Below, one piece after another: positions 15,597 to 22,691 of a DNA stretch of 38,983 nt. The notes below the pieces were generated by a model. That model was not told the DNA's origin, made no database searches, and worked only from the letters and a program-made list of their open reading frames with translations. Source of the stretch: Bacteroidetes bacterium QS_8_68_28 (GTDB taxonomy: Bacteria > Bacteroidota > Rhodothermia > Rhodothermales > Salinibacteraceae); contig PXTS01000046.1 of NCBI GenBank assembly GCA_003022485.1, forward strand, positions 1 to 38,983, written 5' to 3'. Every line of letters begins with the position of its first letter. Position 1 is the first letter of the stretch. The translations under genes and the position numbers were made by a program.

Positions 15597-17090
15597 ATGC
15601 CTTCCGACGAGCCTCAACCCGCCCAGCAGACGGGCGCCGCCAGCTACTTCAAGTCCGTCGATCTTACCACGCGCGGCCAGAAGCAGGCCAAGCGCGAGCG
15701 CGGCGATTTTTTCCAGGAGCCCACCCCGCCGCTCGACACGATTGCGGCGAGCGACCTGCCGGGCATCGTCCATCAAGCGTTCAAGGCGATGGGCTGGGCG
15801 GAGCTGATGCCCGTGCAAAAGCGGGCCATTCCCTACATTCTGGACGGCCGCGAGCTGATCGTCCAGGCGCGCACGGGTACGGGCAAAACCGGCGCGTTTC
15901 TTTTGCCGCTCTTCGAAGTCCTGAACCCCGAGGAGCGCCACCCGCAGGTCTTGATCCTCGCGCCCACCCGCGAGTTGGCGCGGCAGATCCACCACGAGTT
16001 CGAGCAGATGAAACTCGCCACCGCCGCGACCAACGAGCTCGACGCGGCTCTGATCTACGGCGGCGTCAGCTACGGGCCGCAGCTCAAGGCGCTGCGCGAC
16101 GGCGCGCAGGTCATCATCGGCACGCCCGGGCGCATCCTCGACCACTTGGAGAGCGGCAACTTCTCGCTCGACCAGAGCCGAATGTTCATCCTCGACGAGG
16201 CCGACGAGATGCTCTCGATGGGCTTCTACCCGGCCATGCAGGACATCAAGGAGCACCTGCCGGAAAACCGCAAGTCCTACATGTTCAGCGCCACGGTGCC
16301 GGCGAAGGTACGCTCCCTGGGGCGCGAGTTCCTCGACGCCCCCGGTTTCCTGTCGCTCTCCAGCGGCCACGAAAGCGTCGAAGACATCGACCACCGCTAC
16401 TACCTGGTCGGCAAGATGGACAAAGACCGCGCGCTCCTGGAGCTGATCGAGCACGAAAACCCCGACTCGGCACTGATTTTTTCCAACACCAAGCGGGAAG
16501 TGCGCTACCTGGCGCAGTTTCTGCAAAACCAGGGCCAGAACGCCGACCAGATCACCGGCGACCTCTCGCAGAGCGACCGCGAGAAGGCCATGAAGCGCAT
16601 CCGCGGCGGGGACCTGCGCTTCCTGGTGGCCACCGACGTGGCCGCGCGCGGGATCGACATTACCGACCTCTCGCACGTCTTCATCTACGACGTGCCGCAG
16701 GACTACGAGTATTACATTCACCGCTCGGGTCGCACCGCGCGGGCGGGAAAGACGGGCACCTCCATCACCCTGGCGACCCTCGAAGACGAGCACAAGCTGG
16801 AGCGCGCGGCCCAGCGCTACGGCGTGGACCTGCGCCGCTGCGAGCTGCCCAGCGAGGAGGAGGTCGAGGAGCGCGTGGACGAGCGCCTCACCGTGGAACT
16901 GGAAGAGCGCCTGCGCAATATTCCGGAGGAGAAGCGCGAGCGCATGGACCGCTTCGTGCCGCTGGCGAAGGAACTGGCGAAGGAAGAACCGGAGCTCTTC
17001 GCCATGCTCCTCGACGACGTCTACGTCGAGCACGTCCAGCACGCTCCCGCCGGCCCGGAGCCGGACCCGAGCGAAAACGGCGCGGCGTAG
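15597..17090 (+). CDS. DEAD-box ATP-dependent RNA helicase
   Basis: The product is about 497 residues. The start at [20 protein letters not shown] is chosen over an upstream in-frame ATG at 15546. Helicase motifs are in order: Q-motif region [11 protein letters not shown], motif [12 protein letters not shown], Ia PTRELARQI, Ib [32 protein letters not shown] and [13 protein letters not shown]. After the core a C-terminal region of about 130 charged residues contains [20 protein letters not shown]. Such proteins remodel RNA in ribosome assembly, decay or cold adaptation. I cannot tell CsdA/DeaD from RhlE-type by sequence alone. The stop codon lies in the loop of a strong hairpin. Confidence 0.93.
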   Translation: MPSDEPQPAQQTGAASYFKSVDLTTRGQKQAKRERGDFFQEPTPPLDTIAASDLPGIVHQAFKAMGWAELMPVQKRAIPYILDGRELIVQARTGTGKTGAFLLPLFEVLNPEERHPQVLILAPTRELARQIHHEFEQMKLATAATNELDAALIYGGVSYGPQLKALRDGAQVIIGTPGRILDHLESGNFSLDQSRMFILDEADEMLSMGFYPAMQDIKEHLPENRKSYMFSATVPAKVRSLGREFLDAPGFLSLSSGHESVEDIDHRYYLVGKMDKDRALLELIEHENPDSALIFSNTKREVRYLAQFLQNQGQNADQITGDLSQSDREKAMKRIRGGDLRFLVATDVAARGIDITDLSHVFIYDVPQDYEYYIHRSGRTARAGKTGTSITLATLEDEHKLERAAQRYGVDLRRCELPSEEEVEERVDERLTVELEERLRNIPEEKRERMDRFVPLAKELAKEEPELFAMLLDDVYVEHVQHAPAGPEPDPSENGAA

Positions 17091-17111
17091 CATTCCGCGC
17101 CGTTTTCGCTC
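17069..17111 (+). terminator. 17-bp perfect-stem hairpin with the helicase stop codon in its loop
   Basis: GAGCGAAAACGGCGCGG (17069-17085) pairs perfectly with 17095-17111. The nine-base loop (17086-17094) contains the TAG (17088-17090) of the helicase gene. This is the strongest inverted repeat I noticed in the window. No long T-run follows. Confidence 0.75.
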
Positions 17112-17274
17112 CCGTGCCCACCCCCGCCGGTCGCGTTGAGAACCCCCGTTGGGAGCCCCCGTTGGGAAGCGTCGTGCGGCGCCAGACGGCCGGTCCATTC
17201 GTTGCCAGGGCGCCAGGGGGAGCGCCGCTTTCCGACCTTTCCCACTGGCCCCCGTGCGACTCCCACTGGACCCG

Positions 17275-17862
17275 ATGCGACCTTCTCCCGCCCCGTCCGC
17301 CGCCTCACTCGCGGGCCTGGTCGTCTTCGCGCTGCTCATTGCCCCCGCCGGGTGCGCGCCTCCCGGCGACGCGAAAGCTCCCGCCGACAGCGCTGCCGCC
17401 GCGCCCGATGCGGGCGCGCCCGCCGACACGCTCCTCACGCTCGACCGTAGCACCTGCTTCGGGCCGTGCCCCAGCTACGCGCTCACCGTCTTCGAGAGCG
17501 GGCGCGTGGTCTACGATGGGCGCGAATACGTGGAGGTCAAGGATACCGTGCGCGCCCAGATCTCAGGGGCGAAGGTCGAGCGGTTGAAGCAGCAGTTCCG
17601 CGCGGCCGACTACTTCGGCTACCCGCGCAGCTACGGGCGCGGCGATTCCGCCTGCGCCGTCTGGCTTCCCGACTTCCCGACGGTGCGCACCTCCTTCCGG
17701 ACCGGGGGGCGACGCCGGCAGGTCGAACACTATCACGGCTGCTACGCGCGGCGTACCGAGGACGGCGGCGAGCTGGAGCGCGCTCCGTCGCTCGCCCGGC
17801 TCGCCGCGCTGGAGGACACCGTCGACGCCATCGTCGGCACCGCACGGTGGACCGGAGAGTAA
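17275..17862 (+). CDS. lipoprotein with a DUF6438-type domain
   Basis: The product is 195 residues from the ATG at 17275, which gives a compact signal peptide with lipobox APAGC. An alanine/proline-rich linker follows. The domain then reads LDRSTCFGPCPSYALTVFES and GRVVYDGREYVEVKDTV, with VKDTVRAQISGAKVERLKQ and a later HYHGC. This matches the conserved Cys-x3-Cys and final HxGC pattern that I associate with DUF6438 proteins of Bacteroidota. Function of that family is unknown. Paired cysteines suggest a disulfide in the periplasm or at the surface. It stands alone between the helicase and a divergent small membrane gene. The family assignment is from memory. Confidence 0.75.
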   Translation: MRPSPAPSAASLAGLVVFALLIAPAGCAPPGDAKAPADSAAAAPDAGAPADTLLTLDRSTCFGPCPSYALTVFESGRVVYDGREYVEVKDTVRAQISGAKVERLKQQFRAADYFGYPRSYGRGDSACAVWLPDFPTVRTSFRTGGRRRQVEHYHGCYARRTEDGGELERAPSLARLAALEDTVDAIVGTARWTGE

Positions 17863-17866
17863 CCTC

Positions 17867-17902
17867 GGCGGCGCGCTTTTTACTGGCGGCGCGTTTTTTA
17901 CT
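17867..17902 (+). repeat. 2 x 18-bp tandem repeat after the DUF6438 gene
   Basis: GGCGGCGCGCTTTTTACT (17867-17884) is followed at once by GGCGGCGCGTTTTTTACT (17885-17902), with one difference. The T-runs could help termination. The right copy runs into the end of the small membrane gene on the other strand. Confidence 0.9.
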
Positions 17903-18158
17903 CGCGGGGTTGCGTCCTGCCGGGCCGCCTTTGTCGGGGCCGTCTTTGCTGGACGAAGACGCGCGCGGTGCGGTAGGCCACCAGCCCGATACCCCCGAAG
18001 ATGATCGCGTAGAGCAGGTCGCCGAACGGCTCGCCCACGACCGCCTCGTAGAGCAGCGCGACGAGGCCCGCCCCCAGCCCGCCGCCGACCACGAAGACGA
18101 CCGAGAGCGCGACCCACGCGAGCAGGGCCCGGCCGGGTGAAGGGGCGTCGTCAGGCAT
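17898..18158 (-). CDS. small membrane protein, two transmembrane segments
   Basis: The product is about 86 residues from the ATG at 18158; an in-frame start at 18179 would add seven. Two hydrophobic helices are visible: ALLAWVALSVVFVVGGGLGA and DLLYAIIFGGIGLVAYRTAR. A basic tail (QQRRPRQRRPGRTQPRE) follows, suggesting the C-terminus is cytoplasmic. No family is recognised. It is convergent with the DUF6438 gene and divergent from mscS. The hydrophobic pattern and clear frame support a real gene, but no homology is claimed. Confidence 0.5.
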   Translation of the reverse strand: MPDDAPSPGRALLAWVALSVVFVVGGGLGAGLVALLYEAVVGEPFGDLLYAIIFGGIGLVAYRTARVFVQQRRPRQRRPGRTQPRE

Positions 18159-18306
18159 TGGCGGGAGGCCACGGGACAAGAGAACGCGAGGCGCCGGTTG
18201 GTATCCGCATTTGTTACAGGAAGGGAAAAGAAGCGGTGGAAGTCAAGGGTCTTCATCCATACTTTGCCGGTCCATCCCCCTTTCACCCTTCTTGCTCCTC
18301 CTTGCC

Positions 18307-19491
18307 ATGAACCTACTTCTCGACGCGCTCGGGCCGACCCTCGGGGCCCTTGCTGCGCTGGCTCTCGCTGTGGTGATTGGGCTGGTGCTGCACTGGCTGC
18401 TTTTTCGCGTGGTGGACCGCCTGACGACCGAGATGCCGCGCGTGATGATTTTTCAGAAGGCCATCCTGCGGCACATACGGCGGCCCCTGGCGCTGCTCCT
18501 GCCGCTGATCGTGGTGCGCCTGTGGCTGCCGTCCATCGCCGTGGTGCTCACCGATGCCTCCATTCTGTTCGCCAGCGACCTGCTCTACATCAGCGCGGTG
18601 ATCGCCGTGGCGTGGATGCTGATCGGGGTGGTGCGCGCCTTCGAGGACCTGCTCGTGGAACGTAGCGACCTCAACCAGGACGACAACCTCGACGCGCGCA
18701 GGATGCTCACGCAGGCCAAGATCCTCAAACGCATCGCCGTGGTCGTGATCGCGGTGCTGGCGCTGGCGGCCATCCTGATGAACTTCGAGGCGTTCAGCGA
18801 GATCGGGACGGGGCTCTTGGCCTCGGCGGGCGTGGCCGGGCTGGTCATCGGCCTGGCGGCGCAGAAGGCGCTCGGCAACCTCCTGGCCGGCATCCAACTG
18901 GCCATCACCCAGCCCATCCGCATCGACGACGTGGTGATCGTGGAAGGCGACTTCGGCTGGGTGGAGGAAATTACCCTCACCTACGTGGTGGTGCGCGTGT
19001 GGGACCAGCGTCGCCTCGTCGTGCCCATCAGCAACTTTCTCGAAAAACCGTTCCAGAACTGGACGCGCACCACCGCCGATCTGATGGGGACGGTCGTTCT
19101 CTACGTGGACTACACCGTGCCCGTCGAGGCGTTGCGCTCCGAGCATCAGCGCATTCTCAACGAAAGCGAAGACTGGGACGGGAAGGCCGCCGCCGTGCAA
19201 GTGACCAACGCCGGCGAGCGCGCCGTCGAAGTGCGCCTGCTGCAGAGCGCCGCCAGTGCGGGGGCCCTCTGGGAGCTGCGCTGCAAGGTGCGCGAGAAGA
19301 TGATCGCCTTCGTGCAGCGGGAGTACCCCGACGCTCTCCCGAAGGTGCGCGCGGAGATGCGAAAAAGCGATAACGGACGGCCTCGCGCCGCCGGGCCGAG
19401 GCCGGAAACACAGGCCGACGCCCAGGCCGGGGCCGGGGCGCAGGCCGGTAGCGACGCGGCGAGCGAAGACACCGGGCGCGCGTCATCGTAG
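18307..19491 (+). CDS. MscS-family small-conductance mechanosensitive channel
   Basis: The product is 394 residues. The start at MNLLLDALGPTLGALAALAL precedes four predicted membrane segments. The pore-lining segment and start of the beta domain are clear: GLLASAGVAGLVIGLAAQKA, then LGNLLAGIQLAITQPIRIDD. The cytoplasmic domain follows with WVEEITLTYVVVRVWDQRR and PISNFLEKPFQNWTRT. The alanine/glutamine-rich C-terminal tail (about 45 residues) is probably disordered. Such channels release solutes when turgor falls abruptly, useful for a salt-adapted cell. A possible -7 element TACTTTG lies at 18260-18266. The stop codon sits inside a four-copy 17-bp tandem repeat. Confidence 0.92.
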   Translation: MNLLLDALGPTLGALAALALAVVIGLVLHWLLFRVVDRLTTEMPRVMIFQKAILRHIRRPLALLLPLIVVRLWLPSIAVVLTDASILFASDLLYISAVIAVAWMLIGVVRAFEDLLVERSDLNQDDNLDARRMLTQAKILKRIAVVVIAVLALAAILMNFEAFSEIGTGLLASAGVAGLVIGLAAQKALGNLLAGIQLAITQPIRIDDVVIVEGDFGWVEEITLTYVVVRVWDQRRLVVPISNFLEKPFQNWTRTTADLMGTVVLYVDYTVPVEALRSEHQRILNESEDWDGKAAAVQVTNAGERAVEVRLLQSAASAGALWELRCKVREKMIAFVQREYPDALPKVRAEMRKSDNGRPRAAGPRPETQADAQAGAGAQAGSDAASEDTGRASS

Positions 19492-19546
19492 CGGGCGCGT
19501 CGTCGTAGCGGGCGCGTCGTCGTAGCGGGCGCGTCGTCGTAGCGGG
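19479..19546 (+). repeat. 4 x 17-bp tandem repeat covering the mscS stop codon
   Basis: The unit CGCGTCGTCGTAGCGGG occurs at 19479, 19496, 19513 and 19530 with one substitution (in the first copy). The first copy encodes the last codons and the TAG (19489-19491) of the channel gene. Each later copy repeats the TCGTAG ending. Confidence 0.93.
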
Positions 19547-19598
19547 CGCGCTGCCTTGCACAAATCCGGTGAGGGAAGTGCCCAGAGAATGAAGGGGA

Positions 19599-20087
19599 TT
19601 AGCTCGATTGCCAGTCCTCCAGGCGGCCCTCCACCGGGTCCTCGGGAAGACGAGCCCCCTGCTGAAGCATCGCGTTCAGTGCCGTTGCGGCCCGGGCCTT
19701 CGTAATGATGGCCTCATCGACGAGACGGTCCAGCACCCAGAGCACGCCGTGAACCGTCATGCCTTCGTTTCTGGCTGCGTCGCGGAGCGGCCCATCGCCA
19801 CTCACCACGATGCCATCGTCCACATCGGCCACGACGAGAACGGAGAGGTCCTTCGGCGACGGGTTGGGGTACCGGCCATTCAGCGTCAAAATCCGATTCA
19901 ACTCATCGCCGGAAAGGGTCCGGACATCGAGGCCCAGGTTCATGAGCATGTCGCGGTCCACGGTGAGCACCTCGTCCCGTACCACGATGTTGGGCGTGCG
20001 CCACGTGCAGTCCAGCTCGAACGCTGCGTCGAGGAGGTCGGCGTTGTGGAGGTCGATCCAGATGTTCGCATCGGTGACGCAGACCAC
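19599..20087 (-). CDS. PIN-like domain protein, probable toxin
   Basis: The product is 162 residues and starts with GTG at 20087. The N-terminus VCVTDANIWIDLHNADL has the first acidic active-site position and strand of PIN-like nucleases. LSVLVVADVDDGIVVSGDGP supplies the central acidic residues and RDAARNEGMTVHG the following strand. The last 50 residues are helical. PIN proteins of toxin-antitoxin pairs cut RNA. It begins 17 bp after the stop of an XRE-ImmA-type gene on the same strand, a pairing predicted as a toxin-antitoxin module in comparative surveys. The order (regulator first) fits. Activity is inferred only. Confidence 0.7.
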   Translation of the reverse strand: MVCVTDANIWIDLHNADLLDAAFELDCTWRTPNIVVRDEVLTVDRDMLMNLGLDVRTLSGDELNRILTLNGRYPNPSPKDLSVLVVADVDDGIVVSGDGPLRDAARNEGMTVHGVLWVLDRLVDEAIITKARAATALNAMLQQGARLPEDPVEGRLEDWQSS

Positions 20088-20104
20088 GACGCAGCGGGTA
20101 GCAC

Positions 20105-21142
20105 CTACGCAAGAACAGGCTCGGGGAGGTGTTCAGTGTTGCGGTCCAGCAGCTCCGCCGCGCGGCGGTCTGTGATCAGTTCCTCTGCCCGGGCGTGTTG
20201 CACCATGCGCTCGAAGCGCCGCGGCTGCTCCCGGGAGACGGCCTCGCCGGGCTCCTTTTCTTTGTGTCCAGCGGCGTTGAACCACTGAAAAAATCGCCGA
20301 AAGTGGCTCTGGGTGATGATCCCCAGGTCCTTCATGCGGTAGGCGAGCACCTGCATGCTCACACCGTACTTCTGCTTTAGGAGCTCCAGCTCCCGCTGCG
20401 CAACGTTGCGTCGCCGTTCGCCCACGTCGTTTATGAACACGTCGCAGGGAACGAGGAAGGCCCCGCTGAACCGATCGCACACCTTCTCCTCCTTCAGTTC
20501 GCCCTCAACGTCCAGGACGAGGTGTCCAAGCTCATGGGCAATGCTGAAGCGCTGCCGGTCCCCGGGGTATTTTTCGTTATAAACGATCACAGGAATCTCC
20601 CCGCTGACTTGGGCCTCGAACGCACAGGCGTCGAAGTCCTCGGGGGCCTTGATGCACCCCACACGCAGAGCCTTGTCTTTCAGCCGCTCGGTGAGGTTCT
20701 CAATGGGATCCCGGCCAATCTCCCAGACGTCCCGGAGGCGTAGTGCCGCCTGCTCTACATCCTCCATAGTCTCTACCTCATACGGGACGCCGTCCGGCCA
20801 CTCGAAATCGAGCGCATCGATTTCCAAGATCGACTCGACTTCGAGGTAGCGTTCCAACCAATCCCGAATGCGCTCAACGATTGCATTCTCCTCCTTCACG
20901 AGCATCGACGAAAACTTGCGGTAGGCGGGCTCGATGTCCCCGACCCGAGGGCTTCGGAGGAAGTAAGAAAGATCAATGTCCAAGGCCTCGGCAATCTCCA
21001 TGAGCTTCGCCGAGTCCGGCAGCGAATTTTCCTGCTCGTAGTTCGACACAGTCGTTTTACTCACGCCGATCTCCTCTGCCAGCTCTCGCTGATTGAAGCC
21101 ACGCAGATACCGCGCCTGTCGAATGCGGGGACCGAGAGCCAT
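20105..21142 (-). CDS. XRE-family regulator fused to an ImmA/IrrE-type metallopeptidase domain, probable antitoxin
   Basis: The product is 345 residues from the ATG at 21142, placing the helix-turn-helix at the very start: GPRIRQARYLRGFNQRELAE and EIGVSKTTVSNYEQENSLPD. After a helical middle region, an ImmA/IrrE (COG2856) domain carries the zinc motif HELGH in QRFSIAHELGHLVLDVEGEL. SGAFLVPCDVF and the helical segment VSMQVLAYRMKDLGIITQSH are also typical. Such proteins repress their own operon and may be inactivated by proteolysis. The gene is followed directly by the PIN-like gene. A predicted promoter with an AGGTT/AACCT inverted repeat in its spacer suggests autoregulation. Confidence 0.85.
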   Translation of the reverse strand: MALGPRIRQARYLRGFNQRELAEEIGVSKTTVSNYEQENSLPDSAKLMEIAEALDIDLSYFLRSPRVGDIEPAYRKFSSMLVKEENAIVERIRDWLERYLEVESILEIDALDFEWPDGVPYEVETMEDVEQAALRLRDVWEIGRDPIENLTERLKDKALRVGCIKAPEDFDACAFEAQVSGEIPVIVYNEKYPGDRQRFSIAHELGHLVLDVEGELKEEKVCDRFSGAFLVPCDVFINDVGERRRNVAQRELELLKQKYGVSMQVLAYRMKDLGIITQSHFRRFFQWFNAAGHKEKEPGEAVSREQPRRFERMVQHARAEELITDRRAAELLDRNTEHLPEPVLA

Positions 21143-21183
21143 AACGACGCCCGTGAAGGAGGGAAGAGAAGGTGCGGGGTTGA

Positions 21184-21213
21184 CAATATAGAAACTGAGG
21201 TTCGATTTGCCAA
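21184..21213 (-). promoter_or_regulatory. predicted promoter and operator of the XRE/PIN operon
   Basis: On the minus strand TTG (complement of 21211-21213), 20 nt, then TATATTG (complement of 21184-21190). Inverted half-sites AGGTT (21198-21202) and AACCT (21212-21216) overlap the spacer and the -33 region, where an XRE repressor could sit. Confidence 0.45.
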
Positions 21214-21299
21214 CCTTGAGCCAAACTTCGACGGGGGAGAGATCCCGGTGTTTCTCGGAGCGGGACGCTCCAAACGCGAAGCCCATTCTGCCCCTGATC

Positions 21300-21898
21300 T
21301 CACGTAGCCTGCCGGAAGAGCCCAAAATCCATTTCCTTCCGGGACTCAACGTCCGAAGAAGAGACGGGATTTTCGGTGAGCGCGTACCGGACGGCCTTCC
21401 GCCAGCCTCTGTTGCGCCCGGTGACAGCGTGTCCCGTCACCGCATTGGTCATCGTGAAGAGCCACCACCGTTCCTCCGGTGCCAACCCTCGCCAATTACG
21501 AATTGCCGTTGGGATCTTCGCGGGGTCGGCGTCCTCAATGGCCCAGGCCGAAAGCACAAGTTCTTTCCCGCAGAGACGGGCCACGGGAACTTGACCCGTC
21601 TGCCACTGTCCGGTCGGTCCGCCCTCCTCCCGAAGCCGACGATTAAATCTGGCTTTCGTGGCTTCGGCGATCTCATCTCACTTCAATCGAGGAAAGGACG
21701 ACGCGCATCTTGGCGTCATTCTTCCCGAGGGCGAAATGCAGCAGCTCCCGCCGCTTGTCACTCTCGTCCCACTCGAAATGCTCCGAGATATAGACGGAGT
21801 CGTCTTCCCGACTTCAGGGGGATGGTGACGAGAAAGTGGGGCTCTCCTTCGCCGGGAGTAAAGCCAAACCCGAGTACCTTACTTTCTTGCGTTTCCAT
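21300..21898 (-). pseudogene. DUF3780 anti-phage-associated protein, broken by two frameshifts
   Basis: Three frames joined in order give one protein. It starts at the ATG at 21898 (ESKVLGFGFTPGEGEPHFLV). Near 21815 the frame changes to REDDSVYISEHFEWDESDKR and then LLHFALGKNDAKMRVVLSS. Near 21675 it changes again to EIAEATKARFNRRLREEG and the well-conserved LVLSAWAIEDADPAKIPTAI with PEERWWLFTMTNAVTGHA. This looks like the DUF3780 family, which I recall occurring in anti-phage gene clusters with DUF499, DUF1156 and HerA-type helicase genes. None of those partners is intact here. The family name is from memory; the frame pattern is seen directly. Confidence 0.7.
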
Positions 21899-22002
21899 TA
21901 CTGCTGCACCTCCTCGGGATTCAATTCCGTCTTTGCGTCTTCCGCCCAGTCTCGAAGCTGCTGTCCGCGCTCGAAGTGCAGCGCGTCTACGTCCAGGGCC
22001 AT
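21898..22002 (-). pseudogene. short remnant, probably the 3' end of a lost upstream gene
   Basis: A 34-residue frame (ALDVDALHFERGQQLRDWAE...) ends with TAA overlapping the ATG of the DUF3780 pseudogene (TAATG), as in a tightly packed operon. It looks like the C-terminal helix of a larger protein whose body is gone, since the tRNA-Val gene begins 52 bp upstream. The identity of the parent is unknown. Confidence 0.4.
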
Positions 22003-22053
22003 ACCCACAAATACGTAAACCCCTGACGGACAGGGAATTACAGATAACAGGAG

Positions 22054-22128
22054 TGGGCGGTGCTGGACTCGAACCAGCGACATTCTGCTTGTAAGGCAGA
22101 CGCTCTAAACCAACTGAGCTAACCGCCC
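22054..22128 (-). tRNA. tRNA-Val (anticodon TAC)
   Basis: A 75-nt cloverleaf with a perfect acceptor stem GGGCGGT/ACCGCCC and discriminator A. The anticodon loop is CTTACAA, flanked by TCTGC/GCAGA, and the T-arm is GCTGG-TTCGAGT-CCAGC. CCA is not encoded. Confidence 0.97.
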
Positions 22129-22196
22129 CTGTCGGAAACTATCCGCCTCTTGCGCACAACCTCGCTGCGAGCCGGCCGCTGACGGCCGAGACAGAG

Positions 22197-22281
22197 CGGC
22201 GTCGGGCGGACTCGAACCGCCGACGCAGGCTTTGCAGGCCTCCGCCTTCACTTTTGGCTACGGCCACCTGGCTACGACGCT
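22197..22281 (-). tRNA. aberrant tRNA-Cys-like gene (anticodon GCA)
   Basis: The T-arm (GGCGG-TTCGAGT-CCGCC), the anticodon loop CTGCAAA and six of seven acceptor pairs are good. The rest is odd: position 1 is A against C72, the discriminator is G rather than the U almost universal in tRNA-Cys, pair 27-43 is G-G, and the D-loop is about 15 nt too long. The motif CGTAGCCA occurs twice within that D region. The gene may be decaying, or may be a genuinely unusual tRNA. It lies between tRNA-Val and tRNA-Gly on the same strand. Confidence 0.6.
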
Positions 22282-22288
22282 GGCGCAG

Positions 22289-22360
22289 AGCGGGGAACGG
22301 GATTCGAACCCGCGGCCCTCACCTTGGGAAGGTGACGCTCTACCGCTGAGCTATCCCCGC
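22289..22360 (-). tRNA. tRNA-Gly (anticodon CCC)
   Basis: A 72-nt cloverleaf with acceptor GCGGGGA/TCCCCGC, D-arm GCTC-AGCGGTA-GAGC, anticodon stem TCACC/GGTGA around TTCCCAA and T-arm GCGGG-TTCGAAT-CCCGT. CCA is not encoded. Confidence 0.96.
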
Positions 22361-22516
22361 TTGCTTGGACGCCTGCGCAATGCGCCGGCCCCCGCGAGGT
22401 TCCGTGCCCCGCCTGCGGCCTTGTCCAACAAGGCAAGGAAGCGGCAAACACTGGCGCGCCGGCGGCGTTGTCTTTTTTGCCTGTCTGATCTTTTCGACTC
22501 AACCTTCCCACCGGCC

Positions 22517-22678
22517 ATGCCGAAGCGCACCTTCCAGCCTTCCAAGAAAAAGCGGTCCAAGCAGAACGGCTTTCGCTCCCGCTCCAAGAGCAAAAGCGGC
22601 AAGGAGACCCTCAAGAATCGCCGCAAGAAGGGCCGCCACAACCTCTCCTCCAGCAACAAAGACGGCAAGCACCGCTGA
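22517..22678 (+). CDS. rpmH: 50S ribosomal protein L34
   Basis: The product is 53 residues. It begins MPKRTFQPSKKKRSKQNGFR, the L34 signature, and continues with RSRSKSKSGKETLKNRRKKG. It is a large-subunit ribosomal protein. It is slightly longer than usual, with a serine-rich tail (NLSSSNKDGKHR). In many genomes rpmH lies close to dnaA. Here it is some 16 kb away, without rnpA directly after it, and is convergent with uvrA. Confidence 0.95.
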   Translation: MPKRTFQPSKKKRSKQNGFRSRSKSKSGKETLKNRRKKGRHNLSSSNKDGKHR

Positions 22679-22691
22679 GCAGGCTCCTGCT

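Noticed and set aside
14202-17453. A 1083-residue minus-strand open frame
   Set aside because: It overlaps the MsrA-MsrB and DEAD-box helicase genes in other frames, has high-Arg low-complexity content and shows no domain. It is a GC-rich shadow frame.
19479-19594. Possible CRISPR array at the short direct repeats
   Set aside because: The copies are directly adjacent with no unique spacers, units are 17 bp and no cas genes are present.
19560-22060. An integrative element bounded by a tRNA-Val 3'-end duplication
   Set aside because: No second copy of the tRNA 3' end and no integrase gene were found in or beside the patch.
21207-22094. A 295-residue plus-strand frame across the defence patch
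   Set aside because: It runs antisense to the DUF3780 pseudogene and into the tRNA-Val gene, so it is a shadow frame.
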